From NCBI GenBank assembly GCA_964624825.1, contig CAZUYD010000030.1, positions 1 to 21,555 of the forward strand: a stretch of 21,555 bases of DNA, read 5' to 3'. Every line of letters begins with the position of its first letter. Position 1 is the first letter of the stretch. A model generated the notes under the pieces. That model saw nothing but the letters and a program-made list of their open reading frames with translations, did not search any database and was not told where the DNA came from. Positions 6,636-14,060 of the stretch are shown here, in pieces. The translations under genes were made by a program, and so were the position numbers. The stretch comes from Enorma sp964624825 (GTDB taxonomy: Bacteria; Actinomycetota; Coriobacteriia; Coriobacteriales; Coriobacteriaceae).

Positions 6636-6792
6636 AGAAAGCTCCTTTCTCTCCGCCCTCCCTAAAGGGCGCAATCATCTCGTTGTTACCATTCTGTTTC
6701 ATCTGACCACGCTCGGCCATATGCCCCTTTACAGCATGTGAGGGTAAAAAGGAGGTATATCTTGTGAACGCTCACAAAGCGAGGGTTGACCT
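6636..6792. promoter_or_regulatory. divergent promoter region, acp operon / PucR regulator
   Basis: These 157 bases separate the acp operon from the divergent PucR gene and must hold promoters for both. They contain the palindrome at 6762-6777, a TTTAC...GTAAA repeat at about 6728-6748, and a very strong AAAAAGGAGG at 6746-6755. Clear -35/-10 pairs could not be assigned by eye. Confidence 0.5.
6762..6777. promoter_or_regulatory. 16-bp palindromic operator candidate
   Basis: TTGTGA and TCACAA form a perfect inverted repeat around ACGC. It has the half-sites of a CRP/FNR-type site but a four-base spacer. It lies 15 bases before the regulator's ATG, where binding would block transcription or translation, so autoregulation by the PucR protein is a reasonable guess. 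Confidence 0.4.
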
Positions 6793-6838
6793 ATGGAAAT
6801 GCAGAAGATCTTGGCTCAGCTTCAAAACTTTCATCTGA
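6764..6838 (+). CDS. possible leader peptide overlapping the regulator start
   Basis: A GTG at 6764-6766 follows GGAGG (6751-6755) with an eight-base spacer, the best ribosome-binding site in the region. It opens a 24-codon frame ending in TGA at 6836-6838, overlapping the first 46 bases of the PucR gene in another frame. The PucR frame itself is closed upstream by a TGA at 6787-6789, so this strong site cannot serve it directly. The peptide is basic, with no recognised family. It may couple translation to the regulator, or the site may be fortuitous. Confidence 0.25.
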   Translation: MNAHKARVDLWKCRRSWLSFKTFI

Positions 6839-8352
6839 CCGAGGTTTCCTCGGTGCCGGGGCCCACCTATATCCAAACCCACAAGATGATCAAGCCGAGT
6901 CAGCCGAGCTTCTTCCCAGCCTGCCTGTATGTTGGCTATTGCTCCGATCTTCCTCCTGCGCTCGAAGATGGCGGTACGGCCAACCTCATCTGCATCGAAG
7001 ACGGCACTGTTCCTGCCGGCCTGGTGTCCAGCGGCGACATCAACCTCTACCTGGCTCCCCCGGGAACGAACCAGTTCGACATCTTGAACCGCATCTCGGA
7101 CATCATGATCGACGAGGCCACAGTCACGATGGCCATGCGCCGCATCCTGGATGCGCTCTACACCGGGGTCGGAATCCAAGGGCTGGTGGATGTGGCCTAT
7201 GAGATCTTCGGAAATCCCCTGTTTATCAACGATTCGGCATTCAAGATCATTGCCATGTCTCACAGCGCTACCTTCAAGAGCGAAGACTTGGAAGAAGAGA
7301 AGGAACTCGGATACATCCATCCGGAAAACGTTGCCGCCATGCGCAGGGACAGCGTTGCCGTGACTGGGAACCAGCGGGAGCGCGGCCTGTACTGCGGGAG
7401 TCGTCCTCAGAAGCATGAGAATTGGCTCTTTGCCGATATCCAGCTCCACGACATCACCGTGGGCACCATTGCTCTGGTGGACAACAACCGTCCGTTCCGG
7501 GCTGTGGACTGGGAGCTGCTGGAGCGCTTCCGCAAGATTATCGCCGTGGAGATGGAGAAGAACGATTTCTACAAGAGCAACCGGGGCGTCATGTACGGCT
7601 ACTTTTTGGGCGACCTGCTCAGCGGCAAGATGCAGAGCGAAAAGACCATCTCCCAGCGTATCCGCATTCTGAACTGGAAGGTGTACCGCTGGTTCCAGGT
7701 GATGGTCATCGCGGATGGTCGGAAAGACCATTCCGAGCTTCGCCTGCAATCCATCGCCGACAACATGCGCCAGCTCATCTCCGATTGCCGCTGGGCCATC
7801 CATCAGCACAACCTGGTTGTGTTCTTCAGTCGTCCCAACAAGGAGATTCTCACTCCGAGCGAGCGGGAGCGGTTGGAGCGGTTCTTCATCACCAACGATC
7901 TGTTCGCAGGGCTCAGCTTTCCCTTCGAAGATCTGATGGAGGCCTCCCGGCATTACCGTCAGGCGGTACGCGCCGTGGACACTGGTACATACATAAAACG
8001 CGACGGCCGCACCTATCGCTACGAGGACATGATCGTCTCCTACGCTGCCCGGCTCGCGCTGCGCCGCAACGACCTCGTCGATTTCCGCCCGGAAGAGGTC
8101 TCCATCCTCCAGGCGTACGACCAGAAGACCGGTTCCGAGCTGCTGAAGACCTTGGAGTGCTTCCTGCTGCACGTGGATGATCCAGTGAGCGCCGCAAAGA
8201 GCCTGAACATTCACCGCAACACCCTGCTCTACCGCATCAATAAGATCACGCAGCTGACCGGCGTCGATCTGAAAGACGGGGATCAGCGGCTGCGCATCCA
8301 GTTTTATTTCAAGCTGGCGGAGTATCAACAGGGAGGACGCGGGGCTTTGTAG
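6793..8352 (+). CDS. PucR/CdaR-family transcriptional regulator
   Basis: This 519-residue protein ends in the PucR-type helix-turn-helix: S-A-A-K-S-L-N-I-H-R-N-T-L-L-Y-R-I-N-K-I near residues 466-485, followed by T-G-V-D-L. The middle (about 150-280) resembles a GAF-like sensor, with the D-I-T-V-G-T-I-A-L-V-D-N-N-R-P-F segment, and a central GGDEF-like CdaR region follows. The N-terminal 120 residues have no recognised motif. The family responds to nitrogenous or carboxylate ligands such as allantoin, GABA, proline or glycerate. The start at 6793 is fixed by an upstream in-frame TGA and has a modest GAGGG seven bases before it. Its divergence from the acp-hydrolase-acpS-pta-buk operon makes it the likely controller of that operon and itself. 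The inducer is unknown. Confidence 0.88.
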   Translation: MEMQKILAQLQNFHLTEVSSVPGPTYIQTHKMIKPSQPSFFPACLYVGYCSDLPPALEDGGTANLICIEDGTVPAGLVSSGDINLYLAPPGTNQFDILNRISDIMIDEATVTMAMRRILDALYTGVGIQGLVDVAYEIFGNPLFINDSAFKIIAMSHSATFKSEDLEEEKELGYIHPENVAAMRRDSVAVTGNQRERGLYCGSRPQKHENWLFADIQLHDITVGTIALVDNNRPFRAVDWELLERFRKIIAVEMEKNDFYKSNRGVMYGYFLGDLLSGKMQSEKTISQRIRILNWKVYRWFQVMVIADGRKDHSELRLQSIADNMRQLISDCRWAIHQHNLVVFFSRPNKEILTPSERERLERFFITNDLFAGLSFPFEDLMEASRHYRQAVRAVDTGTYIKRDGRTYRYEDMIVSYAARLALRRNDLVDFRPEEVSILQAYDQKTGSELLKTLECFLLHVDDPVSAAKSLNIHRNTLLYRINKITQLTGVDLKDGDQRLRIQFYFKLAEYQQGGRGAL

Positions 8353-8354
8353 GC

Positions 8355-8385
8355 GCGTGCGGTCGAGTGCTCCTCGATCGCGCGC
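8355..8385 (+). terminator. hairpin after the PucR gene
   Basis: GCGGTCGAG (8359-8367) pairs with CTCGATCGC (8373-8381), with one G-T pair, and the stem extends outward to about 13 pairs (8355-8385). It begins three bases after the PucR stop codon. The following ATATTTT is not a clean T-tract, so termination is probable but not certain. Confidence 0.45.
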
Positions 8386-8391
8386 TCACAT

Positions 8392-8414
8392 ATTTTCGAT
8401 GAGCATTTCGATGA
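8392..8414. promoter_or_regulatory. direct-repeat operator candidate before the DeoR gene
   Basis: TTTCGATGA occurs at 8394-8402 and again at 8406-8414, a 12-base period. The first copy lies within ATTTTCG, the reverse complement of CGAAAAT, which recurs at 10622-10628 and 10758-10764 in the gap before the PTS operon. A shared motif in front of a regulator and its neighbouring operon suggests the DeoR-family protein binds here. This is inference. Confidence 0.35.
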
Positions 8415-8567
8415 TTGTCGTCCTAGCGCATAATAGCCTTGAAGACGACATGGTAGGCGAGGGCAATGCGTTTCGGACGCCGTATAGAAGGGTGAGCCGG
8501 GCTCTAACACCGACGAGGCGGGAAAGATGCAGCGGGCAGGCTCGAAGCGCGCAGGAAGGTGATTGGC

Positions 8568-9464
8568 ATGTGGGAAACGGACGACGGGAGGCCGCATAAA
8601 GTATCGGCCGATGAGCGACGTGCGATGATCGTGGACGAGGTGAATAGCCGCGCCTCGATTCATGTAGCAGATATATGCGAGCGGTTCGGCATCTCGGAGG
8701 TCACGGCGCGCAGCGACCTCGACAAGCTCGAGCGCGCGGGCAAGCTCCGCCGCACGCACGGTGGCGCGGTGTCTATCACGCGCACCATCACCATCTCGTA
8801 TCCCGATCAGCGCATGAACCTTAATGTCGAGGCTAAGCGCAAGGTCGCTGAGTGCGCGGCGGAGTTCGTGGAGAACGGCGATTCGCTCTTTGTGGACTCG
8901 GGCACCACCACGCTCGAATTCGTCCACTTTCTCTACAGCAAGCGAAACATCACCATCGTTACCAACGACCTGTCTATCGCGACGTTTTCCGATTCAAACC
9001 TGCCTCATGCAGACGTCGTGCTCTTGGGCGGCGCCCTGCGCAAGAATCACCGCTACATCACGGGATCTATTGCCAACGATATCCTGAACCGACTGTACGT
9101 GGACAAAGCGTTCATGGGAACCGACTCGTTCGATGCCAGCCAGAGGTTTTCGACCGAATTTACCGGCAATGCAGAGATCAAACAAGGCATGCTCGCGCGT
9201 TCGAAGCAGCATGTCCTGCTCATGGATGCCTCGAAGGTGGGGAGGTCGAGCTTCATTTCGTTTGCGAATCTCTCCGATTTCGATGTCATCATCATCGATC
9301 AAGATCCAGATGACGTCCTCGCGCACGCGATTGCGGAAGCGCACGCACGCGTCCGCCTAGTGACCGTCGATTCCGAGTACGGGGACGCGTTTGCGGCGAA
9401 GGACGAGTTTATCGGCGCTTCGCCGCATCTACGCGGGCGTCAATGGATGTCGCACGTCGGGTAG
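8568..9464 (+). CDS. DeoR/GlpR-family sugar-responsive repressor
   Basis: The 298-residue protein has an N-terminal DeoR helix-turn-helix (about 17-67: I-H-V-A-D-I-C-E-R-F-G-I-S-E-V-T-A-R-S-D-L, then L-R-R-T-H-G-G-A-V). The DeoR C-terminal sensor domain follows, related to sugar-phosphate isomerases: F-V-D-S-G-T-T-T near 107, then T-N-D-L, G-G-A-L-R-K-N, M-G-T-D-S-F and L-M-D-A-S-K-V-G. Such repressors release DNA on binding a phosphorylated sugar. The ATG at 8568 has AGGAAGG eight bases upstream; the GTG at 8559 overlaps that site and is less likely. Placed next to the SDR and the PTS/uronate operon, it is the probable local regulator, with a sugar(-acid) phosphate as inducer. Confidence 0.9.
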   Translation: MWETDDGRPHKVSADERRAMIVDEVNSRASIHVADICERFGISEVTARSDLDKLERAGKLRRTHGGAVSITRTITISYPDQRMNLNVEAKRKVAECAAEFVENGDSLFVDSGTTTLEFVHFLYSKRNITIVTNDLSIATFSDSNLPHADVVLLGGALRKNHRYITGSIANDILNRLYVDKAFMGTDSFDASQRFSTEFTGNAEIKQGMLARSKQHVLLMDASKVGRSSFISFANLSDFDVIIIDQDPDDVLAHAIAEAHARVRLVTVDSEYGDAFAAKDEFIGASPHLRGRQWMSHVG

Positions 9465-9503
9465 CGCATCCAAGCTGCGGCGGATAGGCTCAAATACAGG
9501 CGG

Positions 9504-9541
9504 CACCGGGCAGGGCGCATGCGCTGGCCTGGTGCCCGGTG
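9504..9541. terminator. bidirectional hairpin between convergent DeoR and SDR genes
   Basis: CACCGGGCA (9504-9512) and TGCCCGGTG (9533-9541) are perfectly complementary, with a GCGCATGCGC palindrome in the loop. It sits between two convergent stop codons, as expected of a shared terminator, though without a T-tract. Confidence 0.5.
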
Positions 9542-9576
9542 GATGCGGCAGTTTGCCGTCAGGCTGGCAATGATTA

Positions 9577-10368
9577 TCAGGGCTGACGACCGAGGTAGGC
9601 AAGGATGCCGCCGTCGACATAGAGAATCTGCCCGTTCACAAAATCGGAGGCAGGTGAGGCGAGGAACACCACCGGCCCCATGAGGTCTTCAACGACACCC
9701 CAGCGCTCGGCGGGCGTCTTCGAGATGATGAATGCGTCAAACGGCGAGCGAGAGCCATCGGCCTGCGGCTCGCGGAGCGGCGCGGTCTGTTCGGTCGCGA
9801 TGTAACCCGGCCCGATGCCATTGCACTGGATGTTGTACCTGCCGTACTCGGAAGCGATGTTGCGCGTGAGCATCTTGAGGCCGCCTTTGCTCGCTGCGTA
9901 GGCGCTGACGGTTTCGCGCCCGAGCTCGCTCATCATGGAGCAAAGGTTGATGATCTTGCCGCCGCCGCGCTCTATCATGCTCGGCAGCACGAGCTTCGAC
10001 ATGATGAACGCTGCGGTGAGGCCGGTATCGATGACCAGGCGAAAATCGGCCGCATCCATCTCGTGCATGGGCTGGCGTTTGATGATGGAGGCGTTATTCA
10101 CCAGGATGTCCACCGGGCCGAGCTCCTCGGCAATGTCGTCGAGCATCGCACGCATCTGATCCTCGTTGGTGACATCGCCTACATATCCGAGTGCGTCGAC
10201 GCCTGCGGTACGATACGCTTCGACCGCGGCGTCGCGATGCTCGGCGGTGCGGCAGTTGAATGCCACCTTCGCGCCCGCGCGGGCAAGCGCGACGGCAATG
10301 CCGAACCCGATGCCATGCGAGGCGCCGGTGACGAGGGAGACCTTTCCATCGACTCTGAATTGATCCAT
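9577..10368 (-). CDS. SDR dehydrogenase, gluconate 5-dehydrogenase / DhuD type
   Basis: This 263-residue short-chain dehydrogenase has the nucleotide-binding T-G-A-S-H-G-I-G at 14-21, N-N-A-S at 91-94 (usually N-N-A-G) and the S144-Y157-K161 catalytic set. Its C-terminal half closely follows enzymes annotated gluconate 5-dehydrogenase, including C-S-M-M-S-E-L-G-R-E-T-V, Y-I-A-T-E-Q-T-A-P-L-R and V-D-G-G-I-L-A-Y-L-G. The same group includes streptococcal DhuD, which reduces the keto acid derived from unsaturated uronates to 2-keto-3-deoxygluconate. Because a DhuI-like isomerase is encoded in the facing operon, the DhuD role seems more likely than gluconate oxidation. The start at 10368 follows AAAGGGA; the upstream start at 10422 lacks a site and adds residues foreign to the family. 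The gene is divergent from the PTS operon. Confidence 0.85.
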   Translation of the reverse strand: MDQFRVDGKVSLVTGASHGIGFGIAVALARAGAKVAFNCRTAEHRDAAVEAYRTAGVDALGYVGDVTNEDQMRAMLDDIAEELGPVDILVNNASIIKRQPMHEMDAADFRLVIDTGLTAAFIMSKLVLPSMIERGGGKIINLCSMMSELGRETVSAYAASKGGLKMLTRNIASEYGRYNIQCNGIGPGYIATEQTAPLREPQADGSRSPFDAFIISKTPAERWGVVEDLMGPVVFLASPASDFVNGQILYVDGGILAYLGRQP

Positions 10369-10892
10369 TGTCTTCCCTTTCTTTTGCGCGTTCCAAAAAC
10401 CTTGCTCGCCCACCGTCGACATCGCCGGCTCATCAGCCGAGATTGCGTTTTGGGTGGAATCCGGTATGGGGATCGCCGGTCAACCCGCCCGGTGAGCCCC
10501 ATGCTGACGGTATCGAATAAGCCGCTCCAAAACTAGGTCGAAATGGCATGCGGGACAATACGAAGAAAAACAAAAATTAAATATGAAGAAAACGTCAATA
10601 ATGGTGGATTATTACTGAAAACGAAAATACGAATCCCTTCATTACTTTTTGAATAAATTTTTAAAAAGTGCTTAATACCAGCAGAAATAATATAACAAGC
10701 GCGATATGGGAATCAAGTATTTGCCTATTGCCACGAAGATGGACTACCGTTTACGTTCGAAAATATTACGCTCACCGATGCAGGCCTTCTGCGTCTTGGG
10801 CAAAGAGCGTATTAAAGATGTGCTGAGTTTGCGGGGATGGCAGAGATAGCGCCCGGACATCGTCCCCCGGAAGGAAGGAAGAAAGGGGTCAC
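10369..10892. promoter_or_regulatory. 524-base divergent regulatory region, AT-rich core
   Basis: The gap between the SDR and PTS genes is markedly AT-rich from about 10545 to 10700, unlike the rest of the window. It holds GAAAACG at 10588-10594 and 10617-10623, CGAAAAT at 10622-10628 and 10758-10764, and an ACTTTTT/AAAAAGT inverted repeat (10644-10669). A TATAAC at 10691-10696 could be a -10 box for the PTS operon, and a TTGACG on the minus strand (10593-10598) could be a -35 for the SDR. An open frame of 47 codons (10706-10849) has no ribosome-binding site. This looks like a promoter/operator region controlling both directions. Confidence 0.6.
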
Positions 10893-11348
10893 ATGGCTCT
10901 AAGTGAGATTCTGAGCGAGGACATCATCGATCTCGACCTCAAGGGAACCACGAAGGACGAGATTCTTCGTGAGCTCTCCCGGAAGCTGTACGACAACGGC
11001 TACATCTCCGATGTCGAGCAGTTTGTGAAGGACATCTATGTTCGCGAGGCGATGGGCATCACGGGTGCAGGCAACCATGTCGCCATCCCGCATGGCAAGT
11101 CGAGCGTGGTCAAGAAGATCACCATCGCGGTTGGTCGCACCGACCATATGGTTGAGTGGGAGAGCTACGACGACGAGCCCGTCAACCTGTTCTTTCTGTT
11201 CTGCGTGTCCGACGACGAGGGCTTTGCACAGAACCATATGCGCCTGCTTGCCGAACTTGCCGGCAAGATAGGCATGGACCGCGTGATCGAGGCTTTGCAG
11301 AACGCAGAGACCCCGGCTGAGATCATTTCGATTCTTACGGCGGAGTAA
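10893..11348 (+). CDS. PTS fructose-type EIIA component
   Basis: The 151-residue protein is a PTS EIIA of the fructose/mannitol family (PtsN-like fold). It accepts phosphate from HPr and passes it to EIIB. The phosphorylated histidine is H67 in the N-H-V-A-I-P-H-G-K sequence; F-F-L-F-C-V-S-D and Q-N-H-M-R-L-L-A-E-L-A later in the protein are typical of the domain. The ATG has GGAAGAAAGGGG before it. It is the first gene of the long plus-strand series and is followed by separate EIIB and EIIC genes, so together they form a complete permease. The sugar specificity cannot be told; the context suggests a sugar acid or uronate-containing substrate rather than fructose. Confidence 0.92.
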   Translation: MALSEILSEDIIDLDLKGTTKDEILRELSRKLYDNGYISDVEQFVKDIYVREAMGITGAGNHVAIPHGKSSVVKKITIAVGRTDHMVEWESYDDEPVNLFFLFCVSDDEGFAQNHMRLLAELAGKIGMDRVIEALQNAETPAEIISILTAE

Positions 11349-11428
11349 GGGGAGTCCGCCGCGAGATTGATGCGTTAGAAGCGCGCATCGAAAAGGGAAG
11401 TCCGAGAGCTTAGGAAAAGGAGGGAACC

Positions 11429-11737
11429 ATGAAGATCGTTGGTGTCACCGCTTGCACTGCCGGCATCGCGCATACCTACATCGTCGCTCAGAAGATCAAG
11501 GATGCCGCTGAGGCCGCCGGGCACGAGTGCAAAATCGAGACCCAGGGCTCCATTGGTGCCGAAGGAGTCCTCACTGATGAGGAGATCGCTGCTGCAGATG
11601 TCGTGATCATCGCGCACGATATCGAGGTGCCGAAGGATCGCTTCAAGGACAAGCGCGTTGTTGATATCCCCATCAGCATCGCTATGAAAAACCCCAAGAG
11701 CCTGATTGCGACCATCGAAAAGAAGCTTGCTCAGTAA
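11429..11737 (+). CDS. PTS fructose-type EIIB component
   Basis: The 102-residue protein is a fructose-type EIIB with the phosphocysteine C9 in G-V-T-A-C-T-A-G-I-A-H-T-Y, followed by K-I-E-T-Q-G-S-I-G, both standard for the family. It transfers phosphate from EIIA to the incoming sugar at EIIC. A strong AAAAGGAGGG precedes the ATG. An 80-base gap with a small GATGCG/CGCATC hairpin (11369-11389) separates it from EIIA, and 99 bases separate it from EIIC. Length is normal for a free-standing EIIB. Confidence 0.93.
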   Translation: MKIVGVTACTAGIAHTYIVAQKIKDAAEAAGHECKIETQGSIGAEGVLTDEEIAAADVVIIAHDIEVPKDRFKDKRVVDIPISIAMKNPKSLIATIEKKLAQ

Positions 11738-11779
11738 ACAGGCAGATTAGCAAGCAAGCGCAGATTTCTGTTTGGAAGT

Positions 11780-11812
11780 GAGCCTTCGGGCTCGAGCGGG
11801 CGGAAAACCCGC
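11780..11812 (+). other. two small hairpins upstream of EIIC, one with a UUCG loop
   Basis: GAGCC-TTCG-GGCTC (11780-11793) is a classical stable C(UUCG)G tetraloop hairpin. GCGGG (11796-11800) and CCCGC (11808-11812) form a second stem just before the EIIC ribosome-binding site. With no T-tract, they more likely affect mRNA stability or translation than termination. Confidence 0.45.
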
Positions 11813-11836
11813 AGATATAAGAAAGGAGGGAGTTCC

Positions 11837-12949
11837 ATGACGCAAATTAAAAAGGTTGGCGTGATGAAGACGATCTTGACGGGCATTTCCTACATGATCC
11901 CCATGGTCGTTGCCGGCGGCATCCTCGGAGCTCTCGCAAAAGGCTTCGGTGGCTACCTGATTGGTGACTACTATGCCGACGTTTCCGGTAGCTGGGCCAC
12001 GTCCTTCACCGGCATGGAACCCTTCACCTGGGGGGGTTTCTGGTGGGGCGTGAACATGCTCTCCAGCTATGCCATGAACTTCGCCGTTGCGATCCTGTGC
12101 GCCTACATGGCATACGCCATCGCTGAGCGTCCAGGTATTGTCCCGGGCTTCATCATCGGCTATGTCTGCACCATGTCCAAGGCCGGCTTCCTGGGCGGCC
12201 TGCTCATGGGCTTCGCCATCGGTTACTTCCTGCTCTGGATGAAGACCTGGAAGCTTCCCAAGTGGGGCGCAGGTCTCATGCCGGTACTCATAATGCCGGT
12301 TCTTTCCACCTTCGTGTGTGGCATGCTGTTCCTCTGCATCTTCATGCAGCCGCTCGCCTGGATCATGGATGTTTTCCAGCAGTGGATCATGTCTCTTAAC
12401 GATGGCTCCAAGGCCATCATCGGTGCCGTCATCGGTGCTTGCATGGGCTTCGATATGGGCGGCCCGATCAACAAGACCGCGTCCATGGCCGCCAACGCGC
12501 TCGGCACTGAAGGCATCTATGGTCCTATGTCCGCCAAGATTATCGGCGGCATGACGCCTCCGATCGGCGCGTTCGTGGCCTCGTTCATCGCGCGTGACAA
12601 GTTCACCCAGACGGAGCGCGATACCGCTATCACCGCCTTCCCCATGGGCCTGTGCTTCATCACCGAAGGCGTCCTGCCCTTCGCCGCTGCCGACCCCGTG
12701 CGCTTCATCCCCGCTTCCATGATCGGCTCCGGCGTCGCTGGCGCCATCGCAGTCGGCATGGGCGTCGAGTCCGTGGCCGGCCACGGCGGCATCTTCGTCT
12801 TCCCCGCGATGGCCAACCCGCTCTGGGCTGTTATCGCTCTCGTAGCTGGCTCTCTGGTGACCGGCGTGATCTATGCCGTCATCAAGAAGAAGCCCGAGGA
12901 GTCAGAAGACGCCGAGGAAGAGGTTGTTGAGCTCGACATCGACTTCTAA
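11837..12949 (+). CDS. PTS fructose-type EIIC permease
   Basis: The 370-residue integral membrane protein is the transport subunit of a fructose-family PTS. It shows repeated hydrophobic helices (for example I-P-M-V-V-A-G-G-I-L-G at 21-31 and A-V-A-I-L-C-A-Y-M-A-Y near 83). The family signature is F-D-M-G-G-P-I-N-K-T-A near 198, then G-G-M-T-P-P-I-G and F-I-T-E-G-V-L-P-F-A-A-A-D-P, which lines the substrate site. The C-terminus is an acidic cytoplasmic tail (E-E-S-E-D-A-E-E-E). AAAGGAGGG precedes the ATG. A strong terminator-like hairpin follows the gene, so downstream genes may be expressed at a lower level. Confidence 0.93.
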   Translation: MTQIKKVGVMKTILTGISYMIPMVVAGGILGALAKGFGGYLIGDYYADVSGSWATSFTGMEPFTWGGFWWGVNMLSSYAMNFAVAILCAYMAYAIAERPGIVPGFIIGYVCTMSKAGFLGGLLMGFAIGYFLLWMKTWKLPKWGAGLMPVLIMPVLSTFVCGMLFLCIFMQPLAWIMDVFQQWIMSLNDGSKAIIGAVIGACMGFDMGGPINKTASMAANALGTEGIYGPMSAKIIGGMTPPIGAFVASFIARDKFTQTERDTAITAFPMGLCFITEGVLPFAAADPVRFIPASMIGSGVAGAIAVGMGVESVAGHGGIFVFPAMANPLWAVIALVAGSLVTGVIYAVIKKKPEESEDAEEEVVELDIDF

Positions 12950-12959
12950 GCGCTTCACC

Positions 12960-12991
12960 AGGCGGGAGGCCGTGTGCCTCCCGCCTATTTT
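12960..12991 (+). terminator. intrinsic terminator after EIIC
   Basis: AGGCGGGAGGC (12960-12970) and GCCTCCCGCCT (12976-12986) pair perfectly around a five-base loop and are followed by ATTTT. It lies between the EIIC stop and the aldolase start, inside what otherwise looks like one operon, so it may end part of the transcripts. Confidence 0.75.
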
Positions 12992-13032
12992 GAGTCGAAA
13001 ATGGCAATTGGGTTTGAAAGAGGTTAGTTTCA

Positions 13033-13917
13033 ATGCTCGTTACGATGAAGGCCATCCTTGATCACGCCAATGAGCACAATTATGGCGTCATGGCTGTCAA
13101 CAGTGTAAACATGGAGATGGTTCGTGCCGTCATCACCGCCGCGGAGGAAGAGCGCTCTGCGATCATCGTCCAGATGGGCGTGGGACAGATGTCCAAGCTT
13201 GCCCACATGGAGGATATCGTGCCGCTCGTGAAGGTTATCGCCGAGCGTGCGACCGTGCCTGTGGCTCTGAACCTCGACCATGGCGGAAAGCTCGAGGATG
13301 AGATTCGCGCCATGCAGGCTGGCTTCACCAACGTCATGATCGATGCCTCTTCGCTACCCTATGAGGAGAACGTTCAGCGCACCAAGACCGTCGTAGCGCT
13401 CGCGCACGGCATGGGCATCTCTGTCGAGGCCGAGCTCGGTCACGTGGGACAGGCTGCCAATGGCGACGGCCGCACGGACGACATGTACACCAACGTCGAT
13501 CAGGCGGTTCAATTCGTGCAGGAGACCGGCGTGGATGCGCTTGCGGTCGCCATCGGCACCGCGCACGGAAAGTACCCCGAGGGCTTCGTGCCGAAGCTCG
13601 ACTTCGGTCGCCTTGCAGAGCTCAAGGCCGCGCTCAAGATGCCGCTCGTGCTGCACGGCGGTTCCGGTTCGGGCGAGGAGAACCTCAAGAAGGCCGTCGC
13701 CGGCGGTATCAACAAGATTAACGTCGCAACCGATGCGTTTGCCGCCGCAAAGGCCGCAGTGCTCGCTACGCTCGAGGATGATCCGAAGGCGGATTATCTC
13801 ACCATGGAGATGGCCGCCGAGGCTGGCGTGAAGCAGTTCGTGAAGGACTATATCCACGTCATCGGCTCGAACGATCGCTACACGTTCGAGGACGTCGACA
13901 ACGGTTCCCACGAGTAG
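13033..13917 (+). CDS. class II aldolase (FbaA/GatY/IolJ family)
   Basis: This 294-residue zinc aldolase cleaves a ketose (or keto acid) phosphate to glycerone phosphate and an aldehyde. Visible family residues are D82-H83 in N-L-D-H-G-G, E134 in E-A-E-L-G-H-V-G, H178 in G-T-A-H-G-K-Y and H208 in L-H-G-G-S-G. N-K-I-N-V-A-T-D near 227 binds phosphate. An AGAGG site lies 13 bases before the ATG at 13033; a second ATG at 13045 gives the more usual M-K-A-I-L-D start, so the first codons are uncertain. Substrate choice among fructose-1,6-P2, tagatose-1,6-P2 and 5-keto-2-deoxygluconate-6-P cannot be made from sequence. An IolC-type kinase gene downstream in the same series favours the last (IolJ). 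Confidence 0.88.
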   Translation: MLVTMKAILDHANEHNYGVMAVNSVNMEMVRAVITAAEEERSAIIVQMGVGQMSKLAHMEDIVPLVKVIAERATVPVALNLDHGGKLEDEIRAMQAGFTNVMIDASSLPYEENVQRTKTVVALAHGMGISVEAELGHVGQAANGDGRTDDMYTNVDQAVQFVQETGVDALAVAIGTAHGKYPEGFVPKLDFGRLAELKAALKMPLVLHGGSGSGEENLKKAVAGGINKINVATDAFAAAKAAVLATLEDDPKADYLTMEMAAEAGVKQFVKDYIHVIGSNDRYTFEDVDNGSHE

Positions 13918-13928
13918 ACAACGTTCCC

Positions 13929-13959
13929 AGGCGACCCGTAGCTCCCTTGCGGGTCGCCT
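13929..13959 (+). terminator. hairpin after the aldolase gene
   Basis: AGGCGACCCG (13929-13938) pairs perfectly with CGGGTCGCCT (13950-13959) around an eleven-base loop, 12 bases after the aldolase stop. The sequence after it (CCTCTGTG) is poor in T, so termination would be partial or need Rho. Confidence 0.55.
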
Positions 13960-13965
13960 CCTCTG

Positions 13966-14060
13966 TGCAGGCGTATGCTTTGGTGGAGCGCTCCGAGAGC
14001 GCTGGGACCTCGGCAGCCAACGCCTCGTGCCTGCATCGAGGAGGCGCAGCGCCTCTTTTG
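13966..14060 (+). promoter_or_regulatory. candidate attenuator or structured leader of the DhuI-like gene
   Basis: TGCAGGC (13966-13972) can pair with GCCTGCA (14029-14035), enclosing an AGCGCTC/GAGCGCT hairpin near 13987-14003. Just downstream GAGGC (14041-14045) pairs with GCCTC (14051-14055) followed by TTTT, a terminator-like element. CGCCTC at 14021-14026 can instead pair with GAGGCG at 14041-14046, which would destroy that terminator. Mutually exclusive pairings before a gene are the hallmark of attenuation or a riboswitch. No known riboswitch class was recognised, and the pairing was judged by eye. Confidence 0.35.

Noticed and set aside
6762..6777. Palindrome as a classical CRP site
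   Set aside because: The spacer is four bases instead of six, so it is kept only as a generic operator candidate.
6772..8328. 518-codon open frame on the minus strand opposite the PucR gene
   Set aside because: Antisense shadow; the plus strand has a clear PucR helix-turn-helix and regulator layout.
10706..10849. 47-codon open frame before the EIIA gene
   Set aside because: No ribosome-binding site, in a probable 5' leader, with no recognisable product.
11747..12784. 345-codon minus-strand frame opposite EIIC, very rich in His, Asp and Gly
   Set aside because: The composition is the reverse complement of hydrophobic membrane codons; EIIC is unambiguous on the plus strand.
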